NCBI RefSeq assembly: GCF_006547145.1
Contig: NZ_CP041244.1
Span: forward strand, 558,001 to 622,000
DNA: 64,000 nucleotides
Origin: Actinomadura sp. WMMA1423
Lineage (GTDB): Bacteria > Actinomycetota > Actinomycetes > Streptosporangiales > Streptosporangiaceae
Direction: 5' to 3'
Shown: one piece after another, positions 1 to 7,272 of the stretch
How the letters are laid out: every line of letters begins with the position of its first letter
Position numbering within the stretch: position 1 is the stretch's first letter
Translations under genes and position numbers: made by a program
The notes under the pieces: model-generated
What the model was told of the DNA's origin: nothing
The model's input: only the letters and a program-made list of their open reading frames with translations
Databases searched by the model: none

Positions 1-335
1 CTCGCGTAGGCGAACAGGACGCCGATGCCGCCGTCCACGTCGAACTTCGAGTCGCCCAGCGTCGCGCCCGTCCTGGCGGACAGCGCGTAAAGCTCCTCGC
101 GGTGCTCCCGCAGATGGGACGCGAGAGCCTTCAGCAGGGCCGCACGCTGGTGGAAGGTCAGCTCCCTCAGCACCGGGCCGCCGACCGACCGCCCGTACTC
201 CAGGGCGGCGCCCATGTCGATCCCCGCCGAGGAGATCCGGGCGACCTCCTCCCCGGTGACGGCGTCATGCAACGGCGCCCCCTCCTCCTCCGGGGCACGC
301 CAGGAACCCGACACGTAACTGCGCAGCACGACCAC
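1..335 (-). CDS. paaZ: PaaZ-like bifunctional enzyme, N-terminal part (runs off the left edge)
   Basis: Only the first 111 residues are in the window. In phenylacetate degradation PaaZ opens the oxepin-CoA ring with its hydratase half and oxidises the resulting semialdehyde with its aldehyde dehydrogenase half. The visible start ([56 protein letters not shown]) follows the PaaZ N-terminus block by block, including the IDM and TGAT-DS-D-EGG-type stretches, so I prefer PaaZ over a generic aldehyde dehydrogenase. The GTG at 335 is chosen because AAGGAGG lies 5 nt upstream; a second GTG at 329 is possible. It is divergent from the aldo/keto reductase at 567. Whether the C-terminal hotdog domain is present cannot be seen. 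Confidence 0.82.
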   Translation of the reverse strand, partial: MVVLRSYVSGSWRAPEEEGAPLHDAVTGEEVARISSAGIDMGAALEYGRSVGGPVLRELTFHQRAALLKALASHLREHREELYALSARTGATLGDSKFDVDGGIGVLFAYA

Positions 336-465
336 TGGGACCTCCTTGTCCTCATCTCCGACCATTCTCGCCGCTTCCGAGCCTCCTCCACCCCCGCAGA
401 CATGACAGCCGGCCCCCCGATCCTTTGTGTACTCCCGCAGCGCCGAGGGCTCGGCCCTGGTGGAA

Positions 466-481
466 TGTGACACAGGTCATA
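466..481. promoter_or_regulatory. CRP-like site TGTGA-N6-TCATA
   Basis: TGTGA (466-470), six bases, then TCATA (477-481) matches the CRP-family consensus TGTGA-N6-TCACA at 9 of 10 arm positions. It lies between paaZ and the divergent aldo/keto reductase, 131 bp from the paaZ start, so it could serve either gene. Binding is an inference from the consensus only. Confidence 0.35.
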
Positions 482-482
482 T

Positions 483-502
483 CGGCCGGGCGCGTCCGGC
501 CG
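483..502. repeat. Inverted repeat between paaZ and the aldo/keto reductase
   Basis: Arms CGGCCGG (483-489) and CCGGCCG (496-502) pair perfectly around a 6-nt loop. It follows directly after the CRP-like site in the divergent intergenic region and may be an operator or a leader hairpin. No regulator can be assigned. Confidence 0.3.
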
Positions 503-566
503 GCATGTCGGACGACCTTCGTCGGCGGACGTCCGGTGTACCGCTCATCCTGAAATACTTTTGACC

Positions 567-1592
567 ATGACCTATTTGGCGGACAGCGGCCGATATGAGC
601 GGATTCCCTACCGGCGGTGCGGCCGGAGCGGGCTGCGGCTTCCGGCGATCTCGCTGGGCCTGTGGCACAACTTCGGCGACGACCGGCCGGTGGACGTCCA
701 GCGGGCCATCCTGCGGCGGGCGTTCGACCTCGGCGTCACGCACTTCGACCTCGCCAACAACTACGGGCCGCCCTACGGGTCCGCGGAGACCAACTTCGGC
801 CGGATCCTGCGCGAGGACCTCGCCCCCTACCGGGACGAGATCATCATCTCGACCAAGGCGGGCTACGACATGTGGCCCGGCCCCTACGGCGAGTGGGGGT
901 CGCGCAAGTACCTGCTCGCGAGCCTCGACCAGTCGCTGCGCCGGATGGGGGTCGACTACGTCGACATCTTCTACAGCCACCGGTTCGACCCGGAGACCCC
1001 GGTGGAGGAGACGATGGGGGCGCTGGACCGGGCCGTCCGGTCCGGCAAGGCCCTGTACGCGGGCATCTCGTCCTACTCCCCCGAGCGGACCGCCGAGGCG
1101 GCGGCGATCCTGCGGGAGATGGGGACGCCGCTGCTGATCCACCAGCCGTCCTACTCGATGCTCAACCGCTGGATCGAGGGCGGGCTGCTCGACACGCTCG
1201 ACCGGGAGGGCGCGGGCTGCATCGCGTTCTCGCCCCTCGCGCAGGGCATGCTGACCGGCAAGTACCTCGACGGCGTCCCGGAGGGGTCCCGGGCGAGCAA
1301 GGGCACGTCGCTGTCGACGAGCCTGCTCACCGAGGACAACCTCCGGCACGTCCGGACGCTGGACGAGATCGCCAGGGGGCGCGGGCAGTCGCTCGCCCAG
1401 ATGGCGCTGGCCTGGTCGCTGCGCGACGGCCGGGTCACCTCGGCGCTGATCGGCGCGAGCAGCGTCGCGCAGCTGGAGGAGAACCTCGCCGCCCTCGACC
1501 GGCTCGACTTCACCTCCGACGAGCTCGCCGCCATCGACCGGGACGCCGTCGAGGCGGGCATCAACATCTGGGCGGCCTCCAGCGACGGCTGA
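567..1592 (+). CDS. Aldo/keto reductase, YghZ/Gpr (L-glyceraldehyde 3-phosphate reductase) type
   Basis: 341 residues, NADPH-dependent cytosolic carbonyl reductase. The family signature is clear: FDLANNYGPPYGSAETNFG (Asp and Tyr of the active site), STKAGYDMWPGPYG with the catalytic Lys, and YVDIFYSHRFD with the catalytic His region; the C-terminal half carries the cofactor stretch SALIGASSVAQLEENL. The YDMWPGPYG insert is typical of the YghZ (AKR14) group that reduces L-glyceraldehyde 3-phosphate and methylglyoxal. Start: no Shine-Dalgarno precedes the ATG at 567, but AATACT (554-559) sits 7 nt upstream, as in leaderless actinobacterial messages; a TTG at 561 is the alternative. Likely monocistronic or followed by the small membrane protein at 1718. 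Confidence 0.9.
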   Translation: MTYLADSGRYERIPYRRCGRSGLRLPAISLGLWHNFGDDRPVDVQRAILRRAFDLGVTHFDLANNYGPPYGSAETNFGRILREDLAPYRDEIIISTKAGYDMWPGPYGEWGSRKYLLASLDQSLRRMGVDYVDIFYSHRFDPETPVEETMGALDRAVRSGKALYAGISSYSPERTAEAAAILREMGTPLLIHQPSYSMLNRWIEGGLLDTLDREGAGCIAFSPLAQGMLTGKYLDGVPEGSRASKGTSLSTSLLTEDNLRHVRTLDEIARGRGQSLAQMALAWSLRDGRVTSALIGASSVAQLEENLAALDRLDFTSDELAAIDRDAVEAGINIWAASSDG

Positions 1593-1611
1593 CCCCGTCC
1601 GGCGATCGGGG
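1593..1611 (+). terminator. Weak hairpin after the aldo/keto reductase
   Basis: CCCCG (1593-1597) pairs with CGGGG (1607-1611) around a 9-nt loop immediately after the stop codon. There is no T-run, as is usual for high-GC actinomycete hairpins, so termination is only a suggestion. Confidence 0.3.
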
Positions 1612-1717
1612 CCGCGCGTGCATCGACCCGGCCGCCACGGGGCACGAGCAGCACATGGAGCAGATGACGCCGAGGAGCGCGTTCGGCGGCCGCGCACTCG
1701 CCCGGGGAGGGTGAGCC

Positions 1718-2137
1718 GTGGGCGGCACCGGAGCGCAGGGGCCCGAGGGCCGCGAGCCCGAGCGGCACGAACCCGAGGGCCGCGAGCCCGAGGGCCGCGA
1801 GCCCGGGCGGCGTGAGGGCGGCCGCGACGAGCCCGAGCGGCGCGAAGGCGGCCGGGACGGACTCGGCCGGAACGAGCCCGGGTGGCACGGCCCCGGCTCG
1901 CACGGGCCGTATCCGCACGAGCAGCCGCGCGGGGACGAGCCGCTGACCGCGCGCAGCCCGCTGGCGCTGCGGGCGGTCCTGTCCGCGGTCGCGCTGGTCG
2001 GCGCGGTGGCCGCCGCGATCGTCTTCGCCGTGCGGGGCTCGGGCGACGGCTCCTGGACCGCGGCGGGCATCTGCGCGGCGGTCGCCGTCATCGCCGCCGT
2101 CGACCTCGTGGTGATCGCGCGCCGCGCCCGCCACTGA
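1718..2137 (+). CDS. DUF6343-like small membrane protein with an N-terminal pentapeptide-repeat tail
   Basis: 139 residues, GTG start with GGGGAGG 8 nt upstream. Residues 10-64 are eleven back-to-back five-residue units of the type E-G-R-E-P, very rich in Glu, Arg, Gly and Pro and surely disordered. After the linker comes PLTARSPLALR, the start of the DUF6343 core as I know it from streptomycetes, followed by two hydrophobic segments (about residues 83-104 and 113-134) and an RRAR basic tail. The tail would lie in the cytosol. Function is unknown. The repeat tail is longer than I expect for this family and is encoded by a 15-bp tandem repeat, so length variation between strains is likely. Confidence 0.72.
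   Translation: MGGTGAQGPEGREPERHEPEGREPEGREPGRREGGRDEPERREGGRDGLGRNEPGWHGPGSHGPYPHEQPRGDEPLTARSPLALRAVLSAVALVGAVAAAIVFAVRGSGDGSWTAAGICAAVAVIAAVDLVVIARRARH
1745..1909 (+). repeat. 15-bp tandem repeat encoding E-G-R-E-P units
   Basis: Eleven in-frame 15-bp units; the best conserved copies read GAGGGCCGCGAGCCC and later copies drift (GRDEP, ERREG, GRNEP, GWHGP). The period keeps the reading frame, so unit gain or loss would lengthen or shorten the tail without a frameshift. Confidence 0.75.
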
Positions 2138-2150
2138 CCCCGGCTCAGTG
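2132..2150. terminator. Hairpin over the two convergent stop codons
   Basis: CACTGA (2132-2137) and TCAGTG (2145-2150) pair around a 7-nt loop. The arms contain the stop codons of the membrane protein and of the facing regulator. Small, so moderate value as a bidirectional terminator. Confidence 0.35.
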
Positions 2151-3041
2151 CCGGTGGTCGGGGGCCGCCGCCTCCGGGGCGTCGAGCAGCCAGGCGATCC
2201 GGTCCCGGCTCTCCTCGTCGGTCGGCGTGTAGACGATGAGCCTCGCGTTCGGCGACGCGGTGATGTCCATGCTCGTGGTGCGGGTCCGGATCTCGCCGAC
2301 GGCGCGGTGCCGGAACACCTTGACGGTCGGCCCCGGCAGCGCCACGTCGTGGGACGCCCACAGCCGGGCGAACATGGGGCTGGCCGCCTGGAGGCGCCGC
2401 ACGAGGTCCTTCCAGCCCGGTTCGTCCAGATGCCGGCTGTAGCGGTGCCGGAAGACCGCGACGTGGTCGGGCGCCGACTCCTCCAGGTTCGCGACCGGGT
2501 TGCAGCACGGCGGCAGCGTGAACACCATCCACAGCGTGTTGCGCTCGCACGGCCGGGCCCGCGGGACGTGCGGGAAGATCGCGGCGTAGGCGGAGTTCCA
2601 GGCCAGGATGTCGGAGCGGGCGTTGGCCACCGCCGCGGGCATCGGCACGAGCGCGTCCAGGATGCCCTGGACGTCCTCGGGGAGGGTCTCGGCGTCCTCG
2701 TCGACCGCGGCGTCCGGGACGTCGGCCAGCCGGTACAGGTGCTCGCGCTCGGCGCCGTCCAGCCGCAGGGTGCGCGCCACCGCGTCCAGCACCTGGGTGC
2801 TGGCGTTGATCGGGCGGCCCTGCTCCAGCCACGTGTACCAGGTGACGCCGACCCCGGCGAGCTGGGCGACCTCCTCGCGGCGCAGGCCGGGCGTGCGGCG
2901 GCGCGGGCCGGGCGGCATCCCCACGTCCTCGGGGGTGATCCGCTCGCGCCTGCTGCGCAGGAACGCCGCCAGCTCCGTGCGGCGGCGCGGTCCGGCGCCG
3001 CCGCGGGCGGTGGGCGGGGCCGGCGCACTCGTCATCGTCAC
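2145..3041 (-). CDS. XRE-family regulator with MmyB-like ligand-binding domain
   Basis: 298 residues. An N-terminal helix-turn-helix (about 20-90) carries the hallmark TPGLRREEVAQLAGVGVTWYTWLEQGR of this family, here in two overlapping blocks, followed by the MmyB-type C-terminal domain (about 110-280, LAWNSAYAAIF, NTLWMVF, TSMD, IVYTPTD). Members usually repress a divergent dehydrogenase or exporter gene and bind a small ligand, possibly a fatty acid. Here the divergent neighbour is an MFS exporter at 3144. The 102-bp gap between them holds two matching 12-bp motifs, so control of the exporter plus autoregulation is the natural reading. The ligand is unknown. Confidence 0.88.
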   Translation of the reverse strand: MTMTSAPAPPTARGGAGPRRRTELAAFLRSRRERITPEDVGMPPGPRRRTPGLRREEVAQLAGVGVTWYTWLEQGRPINASTQVLDAVARTLRLDGAEREHLYRLADVPDAAVDEDAETLPEDVQGILDALVPMPAAVANARSDILAWNSAYAAIFPHVPRARPCERNTLWMVFTLPPCCNPVANLEESAPDHVAVFRHRYSRHLDEPGWKDLVRRLQAASPMFARLWASHDVALPGPTVKVFRHRAVGEIRTRTTSMDITASPNARLIVYTPTDEESRDRIAWLLDAPEAAAPDHRH

Positions 3042-3087
3042 TCCTCCAGCCTGCCTCGGGCCCGCGCGCTCTTCCAGGTGCTGTCAG

Positions 3088-3123
3088 TACCAGTATCGGC
3101 AGGCTCTCGTTACCGGTACCGGT
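3088..3123. promoter_or_regulatory. Two repeated operator-like motifs between regulator and MFS gene
   Basis: TACCAGTATCGG (3088-3099) and TACCGGTACCGG (3111-3122) agree at 10 of 12 positions and start 23 bp apart, about two helical turns. The second overlaps a perfect 12-bp palindrome ACCGGTACCGGT (3112-3123). The pair lies 21-56 bp before the MFS start and is a good candidate site for the divergent XRE/MmyB regulator. Confidence 0.5.
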
Positions 3124-3143
3124 CCGCCCGCACGCTCGTACAC

Positions 3144-4583
3144 ATGACACAGACAACCGACCTGCGCGGGACGATTCCCGAACGGGAGCCGCGCAACGGA
3201 TCCGGGGGGCTCGCGCTCGCCGTCATCCTGCTCGGCCAGTTCATGGCCATCCTCGACGTGAACATCGTCAACGTGGCCCTCCCCACGATCCGCACGGACC
3301 TGCACGCCTCCGGCGCGGGGCTCCAGCTCATCGTGGCCGGCTACATCATCTCGTACGCGGTCCTGCTGATCACGGGCGCGCGGCTCGGCGGCGTCGCGGG
3401 CCACCGCCGCCTCTACCACCTCGGCCTCGCGTCCTTCACGGCGGCGTCGCTGGCCTGCGGGCTGGCGCCGTCCACCGGGACCCTGGTGGTGTTCCGCTTC
3501 CTGCAGGGCATCGGCGCGGCGATGCTGACGCCGCAGGTGATGTCGATGATCCAGAGGGACTTCACGGGCGCGGCCCGGGGGCGGGCCCTCGGCGTCTACT
3601 CCGCGGTCATCGCGGGCGCCGTCGTCGTCGGGCAGGCGGCCGGGGGCCTGCTGGTCGGCGCGGACCTGTTCGGGACGGGCTGGCGGACGGTCTTCCTGGT
3701 CAACGTGCCGATCGGCGCCGCGCTGCTGCTCGCGGGGCCGCGCGTGCTGCCCCGCGACGAGCCCGCGCCCCGGACGCGCCCGCTGCGGGCCGAGCTGGAC
3801 CTGCCCGGCGTGCTCACGCTGGCACCGGCGGTGCTGCTGCTCGTGGTACCGCTGATCATGGGGCACGAGCTGGGCTGGCCCCTGTGGGGCTGGGCGTCGC
3901 TGGCGGCCAGCGCCGTGTTCGCCGCCGCCTTCGCGGCGGTGGAGCGGCGGGTGGCGGCGGCGGGCGGGCGGCCGCTGGTCTCCCTCCGGGTGCTGCGCAC
4001 CCCGCTGCTGGTCCCGGCCTGCGTGGCGATCGTGTTCGGCCCGGCGAGCTGGTCGTCGTTCCTGTTCACCACCACCCTGCACCTCCAGGGCGATCTGCGG
4101 ATGTCCCCGCTGGAGTCGGGGCTGGCGTTCGTGCCGTGCGTGACCGCGTTCGGGCTCGTCGGGCTGAACTGGCAGCGGCTGCCCGCCCGCTGGCACGGGC
4201 GCGCCGTCCCGGCGGGGTTCGCGGTGGCGGGGGCGGGCTACCTGTTCGTCGGTCCCCTGGCCGGAGGCGGGCTCGCCTACGAGGCGCTCACCGTGGTCAT
4301 CGGGTTCGGGCTCGGGGTGATGCCGATCATCATGACGATCGCGCTGAAGCACGTCGCGCCCGGCGACGCGGCCGACGCCAGCGGGCTGCTGCTCACGCTG
4401 CTGCAGCTCGCGCAGGTGGCCGGCATCGCCACCGTCGGGACGCTGTTCCTCACCCTGGCCGGGTCCGGCGGATCGACCCGGCACGCCGAGTACGGCACCG
4501 GATGGGCGCTCGCCGGCATGGTCCTGTTCGGCGCACTCTGCGCGCTCTCCCTGGCCCGCGGCCGAACGGCGGACCGTCCCTGA
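3144..4583 (+). CDS. MFS transporter of the DHA2 (14-helix drug:H+ antiporter) type
   Basis: 479 residues, integral membrane exporter driven by the proton gradient. LGQFMAILDVNIVNVALPTI is the classic first-helix motif of EmrB/QacA-like DHA2 transporters; GARLGGVAGHRRLY is motif A after helix 2, and VFRFLQGIGAAM and AVIAGAVVVGQAAGGLL are motif B and C-like helices. Substrate is not predictable. The ATG at 3144 has no obvious ribosome site and is picked because the protein family begins just before the first helix. It is divergent from the MmyB-type regulator, which probably controls it. Nothing is broken in the frame. Confidence 0.88.
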   Translation: MTQTTDLRGTIPEREPRNGSGGLALAVILLGQFMAILDVNIVNVALPTIRTDLHASGAGLQLIVAGYIISYAVLLITGARLGGVAGHRRLYHLGLASFTAASLACGLAPSTGTLVVFRFLQGIGAAMLTPQVMSMIQRDFTGAARGRALGVYSAVIAGAVVVGQAAGGLLVGADLFGTGWRTVFLVNVPIGAALLLAGPRVLPRDEPAPRTRPLRAELDLPGVLTLAPAVLLLVVPLIMGHELGWPLWGWASLAASAVFAAAFAAVERRVAAAGGRPLVSLRVLRTPLLVPACVAIVFGPASWSSFLFTTTLHLQGDLRMSPLESGLAFVPCVTAFGLVGLNWQRLPARWHGRAVPAGFAVAGAGYLFVGPLAGGGLAYEALTVVIGFGLGVMPIIMTIALKHVAPGDAADASGLLLTLLQLAQVAGIATVGTLFLTLAGSGGSTRHAEYGTGWALAGMVLFGALCALSLARGRTADRP

Positions 4584-4702
4584 CCGCCGGTGCTCCGGCA
4601 GGGGGCGGCACCCTCCGAAATCCCCTATATACATGCAGATACCGCATTACCTGACACTTCTATTACCAGCGACTCTTCAGACATGAGCGTTTAGGGGCAC
4701 CG

Positions 4703-4763
4703 TTCCGGGCAATGTCCGGAATTACCTGTAGGGGATTCCGCTCCGGCCGTTCTGGCCGGAGCG
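4703..4763. terminator. Two hairpins in the AT-richer gap after the MFS gene
   Basis: TTCCGG (4703-4708)/CCGGAA (4716-4721) and a stronger 10-bp stem CGCTCCGGCC (4739-4748)/GGCCGGAGCG (4754-4763) with a 5-nt loop. They lie 120-180 bp after the MFS stop and 62 bp before the next small ORF. They may end MFS transcription or belong to the leader of the glycosyltransferase operon. The 4600-4700 stretch is noticeably richer in A and T than its surroundings, as promoters here tend to be. Confidence 0.4.
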
Positions 4764-4824
4764 CGGTGCCTAGGACGACGGCACTCCCCTGTCTCGCCGA
4801 AGGCTACGCCGGAACGGGGTGCCC

Positions 4825-4950
4825 ATGCGCGTGCTCGGGATCAACGGAATCGCCGGCTCGGCCCGCTCCGGGCCGCGACCGCAGGCCGCACCAGCGCCGG
4901 ACGGCCCCGCCGACCCCGACCCCGCCCCCGGCGGAAGGCGGCCCCGGTGA
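4825..4950 (+). pseudogene. 41-codon remnant beginning like a NodU-type carbamoyltransferase
   Basis: The frame starts MRVLGINGI, the usual opening of NodU/CmcH-type carbamoyltransferases (MRVLGIN followed by FHDPAAALV), then switches at once to an Ala/Pro/Gly-rich tail without any family motif and stops at 4948-4950. The stop overlaps the GTG start of the glycosyltransferase (GTGA), as expected for a coupled operon gene. In related actinomycetes I recall operons that join a carbamoyltransferase to a family 9 glycosyltransferase and an SDR. I infer that about 500 codons were deleted, leaving the start and the translational coupling. A chance short ORF or a leader peptide is the alternative. 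Confidence 0.45.
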
Positions 4951-6056
4951 GGGTGCTCGTCGCCCGCCAGGACGGCATCGGCGACGTCCTGCTCGCCGGG
5001 CCCGCCGTCCGGGCGGTCGCCCGGCGCGCGGACGAGGTCGTCCTGCTCTGCGGGCCGCGCGGGCGGCCCGCCGCCGACATGCTGCCCGGCGTCGACGGGG
5101 TCGTCGAGTGGCGCGCCCCCTGGATCGACCCGGACCGCGTGCCCGTCGAGCAGGCGGCCGTCGACCGCCTCGTCGGCGAGCTGGAGGGGTTCGACCGGGC
5201 GCTGATCCTGACCTCGGCCCACCAGTCGCCGCTGCCGCTCGCGCTGCTGCTGCGGCTCGCCGGGACGCCCTGGATCGGCGGCATCGGCGAGGACTACCCC
5301 GGGTCGCTGCTGGACCTGCGGCACCGGGCCGACACCGACGTGCCCGAGCCGCTGCGCATGCTCGCCCTGGTGGAGGACGCCGGGTTCCCCGCCCCCGCCG
5401 ACACCCGGTTGCGGGTCCGCGGCCCGCTGCCCGACATCGACCACCTCACCGGAGGGCCCGGCTACGTGGTGGTCCACCCGGGGACGTCCGCCCCGGCGCG
5501 CGGGTGGCCTCCCGGGCGCTGCGCCGACGCGGTGCGGCTGCTCGCCGCGGCGGGGCGCCGGGTGGTCGTGACCGGCGGCGAGGACGAGAAGGACCTGACC
5601 GCGCTGGTCGCCGGGGAGGACGGCCTCGACCTCGGCGGGCGCACCAGCCTGCCCGAGCTGGCGTCGGTGCTGCGCAGCGCCTGCGCCGCCGTCGCCGGCA
5701 ACACCGGCCCCGCGCATCTGGCGGCCGCCGTCGGCACGCCCGTCGTCTCGCTGTTCGCGCCGACCGTCCCCGCCGCCAGGTGGGCCCCCTTCGGCGTCCC
5801 GCTGGCGCTGCTCGGCGACCAGGGGGCGCCGTGCAAGGACAGCCGCGCCCGCGACTGCCCGGTGGACGGCCACCCCTGCCTGTCGTCGGTCGGAGCCGAC
5901 GAGGTCGCCGCCGCGGTGGAGATCGTGGCGTCGGACGAGTTCGCGGCCGCCGGCCTCCCCGGGGAGGCCGGCCGCTCCGGCTCCGGCGAGCAGGTCCCCC
6001 GTAAGGGGCGCTCCACCCCGCGCCCGCTGTCGACAACGAAGGGAGACGCGTCATGA
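4947..6056 (+). CDS. Family 9 glycosyltransferase (heptosyltransferase-like)
   Basis: 369 residues, GT-B fold. The N-terminal Rossmann domain begins VLVARQDGIGDVLLAGPAVRA, here in two halves; the C-terminal domain shows VVHPGTSAPARGWP, the acceptor/nucleotide-sugar loop, then VVTGGEDEKDL, and VAGNTGPAHLAAAVGTPVVSLFAPT, all standard for GT9. These enzymes add heptose or a related sugar, and in actinomycetes they occur in operons for a soluble or wall-linked heptose conjugate. GTG start overlaps the stop of the upstream remnant by GTGA; its own stop overlaps the SDR start by ATGA. The last 30 residues (after about 335) are low-complexity. Acceptor unknown. Confidence 0.85.
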   Translation: MRVLVARQDGIGDVLLAGPAVRAVARRADEVVLLCGPRGRPAADMLPGVDGVVEWRAPWIDPDRVPVEQAAVDRLVGELEGFDRALILTSAHQSPLPLALLLRLAGTPWIGGIGEDYPGSLLDLRHRADTDVPEPLRMLALVEDAGFPAPADTRLRVRGPLPDIDHLTGGPGYVVVHPGTSAPARGWPPGRCADAVRLLAAAGRRVVVTGGEDEKDLTALVAGEDGLDLGGRTSLPELASVLRSACAAVAGNTGPAHLAAAVGTPVVSLFAPTVPAARWAPFGVPLALLGDQGAPCKDSRARDCPVDGHPCLSSVGADEVAAAVEIVASDEFAAAGLPGEAGRSGSGEQVPRKGRSTPRPLSTTKGDAS

Positions 6057-6730
6057 ACGTCCTCATCACCGGCGGTGCCTCGGGACTCGGCGCGGCCGTC
6101 GCGCGGAGGGTCGCCGACGACGGCGGGCGGCCCCTCGTCCTCGACCGGCACCCCCCGAAGCAGGACTTCGAGCACATGCAGGCCGACCTCGCCGACCGCC
6201 GGTGCGCCGAGCGCGCCGTGCACTGCCTCGCGCGCGCCGCCGGAGGCCTCGACGCCGTCGTCACCGCCGCCGGCATCGACGCCTGCGGGACGCTGTCGGA
6301 GGTCCCCGCAGAGGACTGGGACCGGGTCGTCCAGGTGAACCTGCTCGGCACCGCCGCCGTGGTGCGCGCCGCGCTCCCCTACCTGGAGAACGAGCCCCAG
6401 GGGCGGATCGTCACCGTCGCCTCGACCCTCGGGCTCCGCGCCGCGAGCGACGCCACCGCCTACTGCGCGTCCGAGTTCGGCGTCGTCGGATTCACGCGGG
6501 CGCTCGCCACCGAGATGGCGGGGAAGGTCGCCGTCACCATGGTGGTGCCGGGCGGCATGGACACCGCGTTCTTCGACGGCCGCTCCGACCGGTACAGGCC
6601 CGGCCCCGAGTCGCAACTGAGCCGGCCGCAGGACGTGGCCGCGACCATCGCGTTCGCGCTCGCCCAGCCGCCCGGCTGCGAGGTGCGCGAGCTGGTCGTG
6701 TGCCCCTCGCGGGAGCCGTCGTGGCCGTGA
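6053..6730 (+). CDS. Short-chain dehydrogenase/reductase family protein lacking the catalytic lysine
   Basis: 225 residues. The nucleotide-binding TGGASGLG motif (residues 7-14), VTAAGID in place of NNAG, and the VAST serine region are present, but the catalytic Y-x3-K reads Y137-C-A-S-E141 (GAG at 6473-6475). Lys normally lowers the Tyr pKa and positions the cofactor ribose, so ordinary ketone reduction should be impaired. The family normally has 240-250 residues. It is translationally coupled to the glycosyltransferase (ATGA) and probably modifies or binds a nucleotide sugar of the same pathway, where epimerase-like or non-enzymatic roles are conceivable. Confidence 0.82.
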   Translation: MNVLITGGASGLGAAVARRVADDGGRPLVLDRHPPKQDFEHMQADLADRRCAERAVHCLARAAGGLDAVVTAAGIDACGTLSEVPAEDWDRVVQVNLLGTAAVVRAALPYLENEPQGRIVTVASTLGLRAASDATAYCASEFGVVGFTRALATEMAGKVAVTMVVPGGMDTAFFDGRSDRYRPGPESQLSRPQDVAATIAFALAQPPGCEVRELVVCPSREPSWP

Positions 6731-6757
6731 CACCCGCGCCGTGTCCGGCCCGGGTGT
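6730..6757 (+). terminator. Hairpin at the end of the glycosyltransferase-SDR operon
   Basis: ACACCCG (6730-6736) pairs with CGGGTGT (6751-6757) around a 14-nt loop; the first base is the last base of the SDR stop codon. The operon faces the crcB genes, so a terminator is expected here. Confidence 0.45.
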
Positions 6758-6909
6758 GACCGGGACGGAACGTGGCGCTGCCCGTGCGGTGACAGTCCAG
6801 ACACCTACCGGTTTACGGAGAAGGCCTCTTGGGCAGAGTCACGTCGCGGCCCACTCGCGAGCTCGGAGCCAAGTGCCCCGAACTGCGAGCCTGGGCCGCG
6901 CCAGGTTTC

Positions 6910-7272
6910 TCACCCGGCGACGGCCTGCGCGATCGCCATCCCGCAGTAGGCCGCGCCGAGGCCCGCCACGATGCTCGCCACCGCGTTGGCCGCGGCGTAG
7001 GAGCGCGCGCCGTCCTCTGCCAGGCGCAGGGTCTCGTAGCCGAATGTGGAGTACGTGCTCAGGGCACCGCAGAACCCCGTCCCGGCGAAGGCCATCACGC
7101 CGCCGTGCGCGGGCAGGGCCGCGAGCAGGCCGAGGACGAAGGACCCCGAGACGTTGACGGCGAACGTCCCCCACGGGAAGACCGAGTCGTGCCGGGCCTG
7201 GACGGCCCGGTCGGTGAGGTAGCGCAGCGGAGCGCCGAGCGCGGCGCCCAGCACGATCAGCACGACGGTCAT
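6910..7272 (-). CDS. crcB: Fluoride channel CrcB/Fluc, subunit 2
   Basis: 120 residues, four predicted membrane helices. Family marks are GAALGAPLRYLTD in helix 1, the conserved FAVNVSGSFVLGL of helix 2 and GFCGALSTYSTFGYE, whose Phe and Ser/Thr residues line the twin fluoride pores. Fluc proteins export fluoride passively as antiparallel dimers. The start overlaps the end of the upstream crcB by ATGA (7269-7272), so the two are co-translated and probably form a heterodimer, as is usual for paired crcB genes. Confidence 0.92.
   Translation of the reverse strand: MTVVLIVLGAALGAPLRYLTDRAVQARHDSVFPWGTFAVNVSGSFVLGLLAALPAHGGVMAFAGTGFCGALSTYSTFGYETLRLAEDGARSYAAANAVASIVAGLGAAYCGMAIAQAVAG

Noticed and set aside
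1654..1713. 19-residue leader peptide before the DUF6343 gene
   Set aside because: A short frame with a plausible ribosome site exists, but there is no coupling to the next start and no sign of selection.
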